Of a stretch of DNA of 12,252 nucleotides, positions 12,227 to 12,252 are shown one piece after another. The position numbers were made by a program, and so were the translations under genes. The stretch comes from an uncultured Eubacteriales bacterium (GTDB lineage Bacteria > Bacillota > Clostridia > Oscillospirales > Oscillospiraceae), in the NCBI GenBank assembly GCA_900544945.1, contig UQXG01000062.1, positions 1 to 12,252 on the forward strand, written 5' to 3'. The notes under the pieces are model-generated. The model ran no database searches and had not been told where the DNA came from. It saw only the letters and a program-made list of their open reading frames with translations. Position 1 is the stretch's first letter. Each line of letters begins with the position of its first letter.

Positions 12227-12242
12227 AAAAAGATTTTAATTG
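12212..12242. promoter_or_regulatory. AT-rich 31-base palindrome over the PTS promoter
   Basis: Two perfect 13-base arms (CAATTAAAATCTT and its complement) flank a 5-base A-run. The -35 of the PTS gene sits at its centre. It is either an operator or a terminator hairpin of a gene right of the window. Its shape and position parallel the palindrome before the MscS gene (15-42), with the core CTT...AAG shared. Confidence 0.55.
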
Positions 12243-12252
12243 CCTGAAGGGC

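Overview
The window looks like chromosomal DNA of an endospore-forming Firmicute of class Clostridia, probably a gut Oscillospirales/Ruminococcaceae-type bacterium. This rests on the high-GC coding DNA, strong AAGGAGG-type ribosome binding sites, two sporulation genes (a BofA-like gene and a SpoIVB-like S55 peptidase gene), a NifS/NifU/Rrf2 Fe-S operon, and intergenic repeat types (TGTCATTGCGA ends, GGCTCCCCTT...AAGGGGAGC hairpins, GTAGGGGGCGATG hairpins) that I recall from that group. No rRNA, tRNA, CRISPR array, phage or complete mobile element was seen.

Layout from left to right. An AT-rich palindrome and promoter precede an MscS channel gene (+). A repeat-filled gap follows, then a small bofA-like gene (-) and an XRE-TPR regulator gene (-) divergent from a DUF975-like membrane protein gene (+). 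A 405-base gap at 3597-4001 holds a cluster of hairpin repeats. Next comes a three-gene minus-strand operon, nifS-nifU-rrf2. Its promoter has a consensus -35/-10 pair and two copies of a 19-bp inverted repeat, ACCTA-N9-TAGGT. A 167-bp element with imperfect terminal inverted repeats separates it from a SpoIVB-like gene (+), which converges on a DUF2500 gene (-). A truncated RelE/ParE-type toxin remnant (+) converges on an AGCS sodium:amino-acid symporter gene (-). Then come a small membrane-anchored coiled-coil protein (+), an AT-rich alpha/beta hydrolase gene (+) that looks acquired, and a PTS EIIC-type permease gene (-) with an AT-rich palindrome over its promoter.

How the parts work together. 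NifS takes sulfur from cysteine, NifU assembles the cluster, and the Rrf2/IscR-like protein has cysteines suited to sensing the product. The twin operator in the nifS promoter suggests feedback repression. BofA and SpoIVB act on opposite sides of the sigma-K checkpoint in Bacillus, but their common target SpoIVFB is not visible here. Most other genes are single-gene transcription units with their own promoter and hairpin terminator.

I did not find a clearly new multi-gene system. The best leads are the twin Rrf2-type operator, the parallel palindromes over the MscS and PTS promoters, the XRE-TPR/membrane-protein divergent pair, and the structured intergenic repeats.
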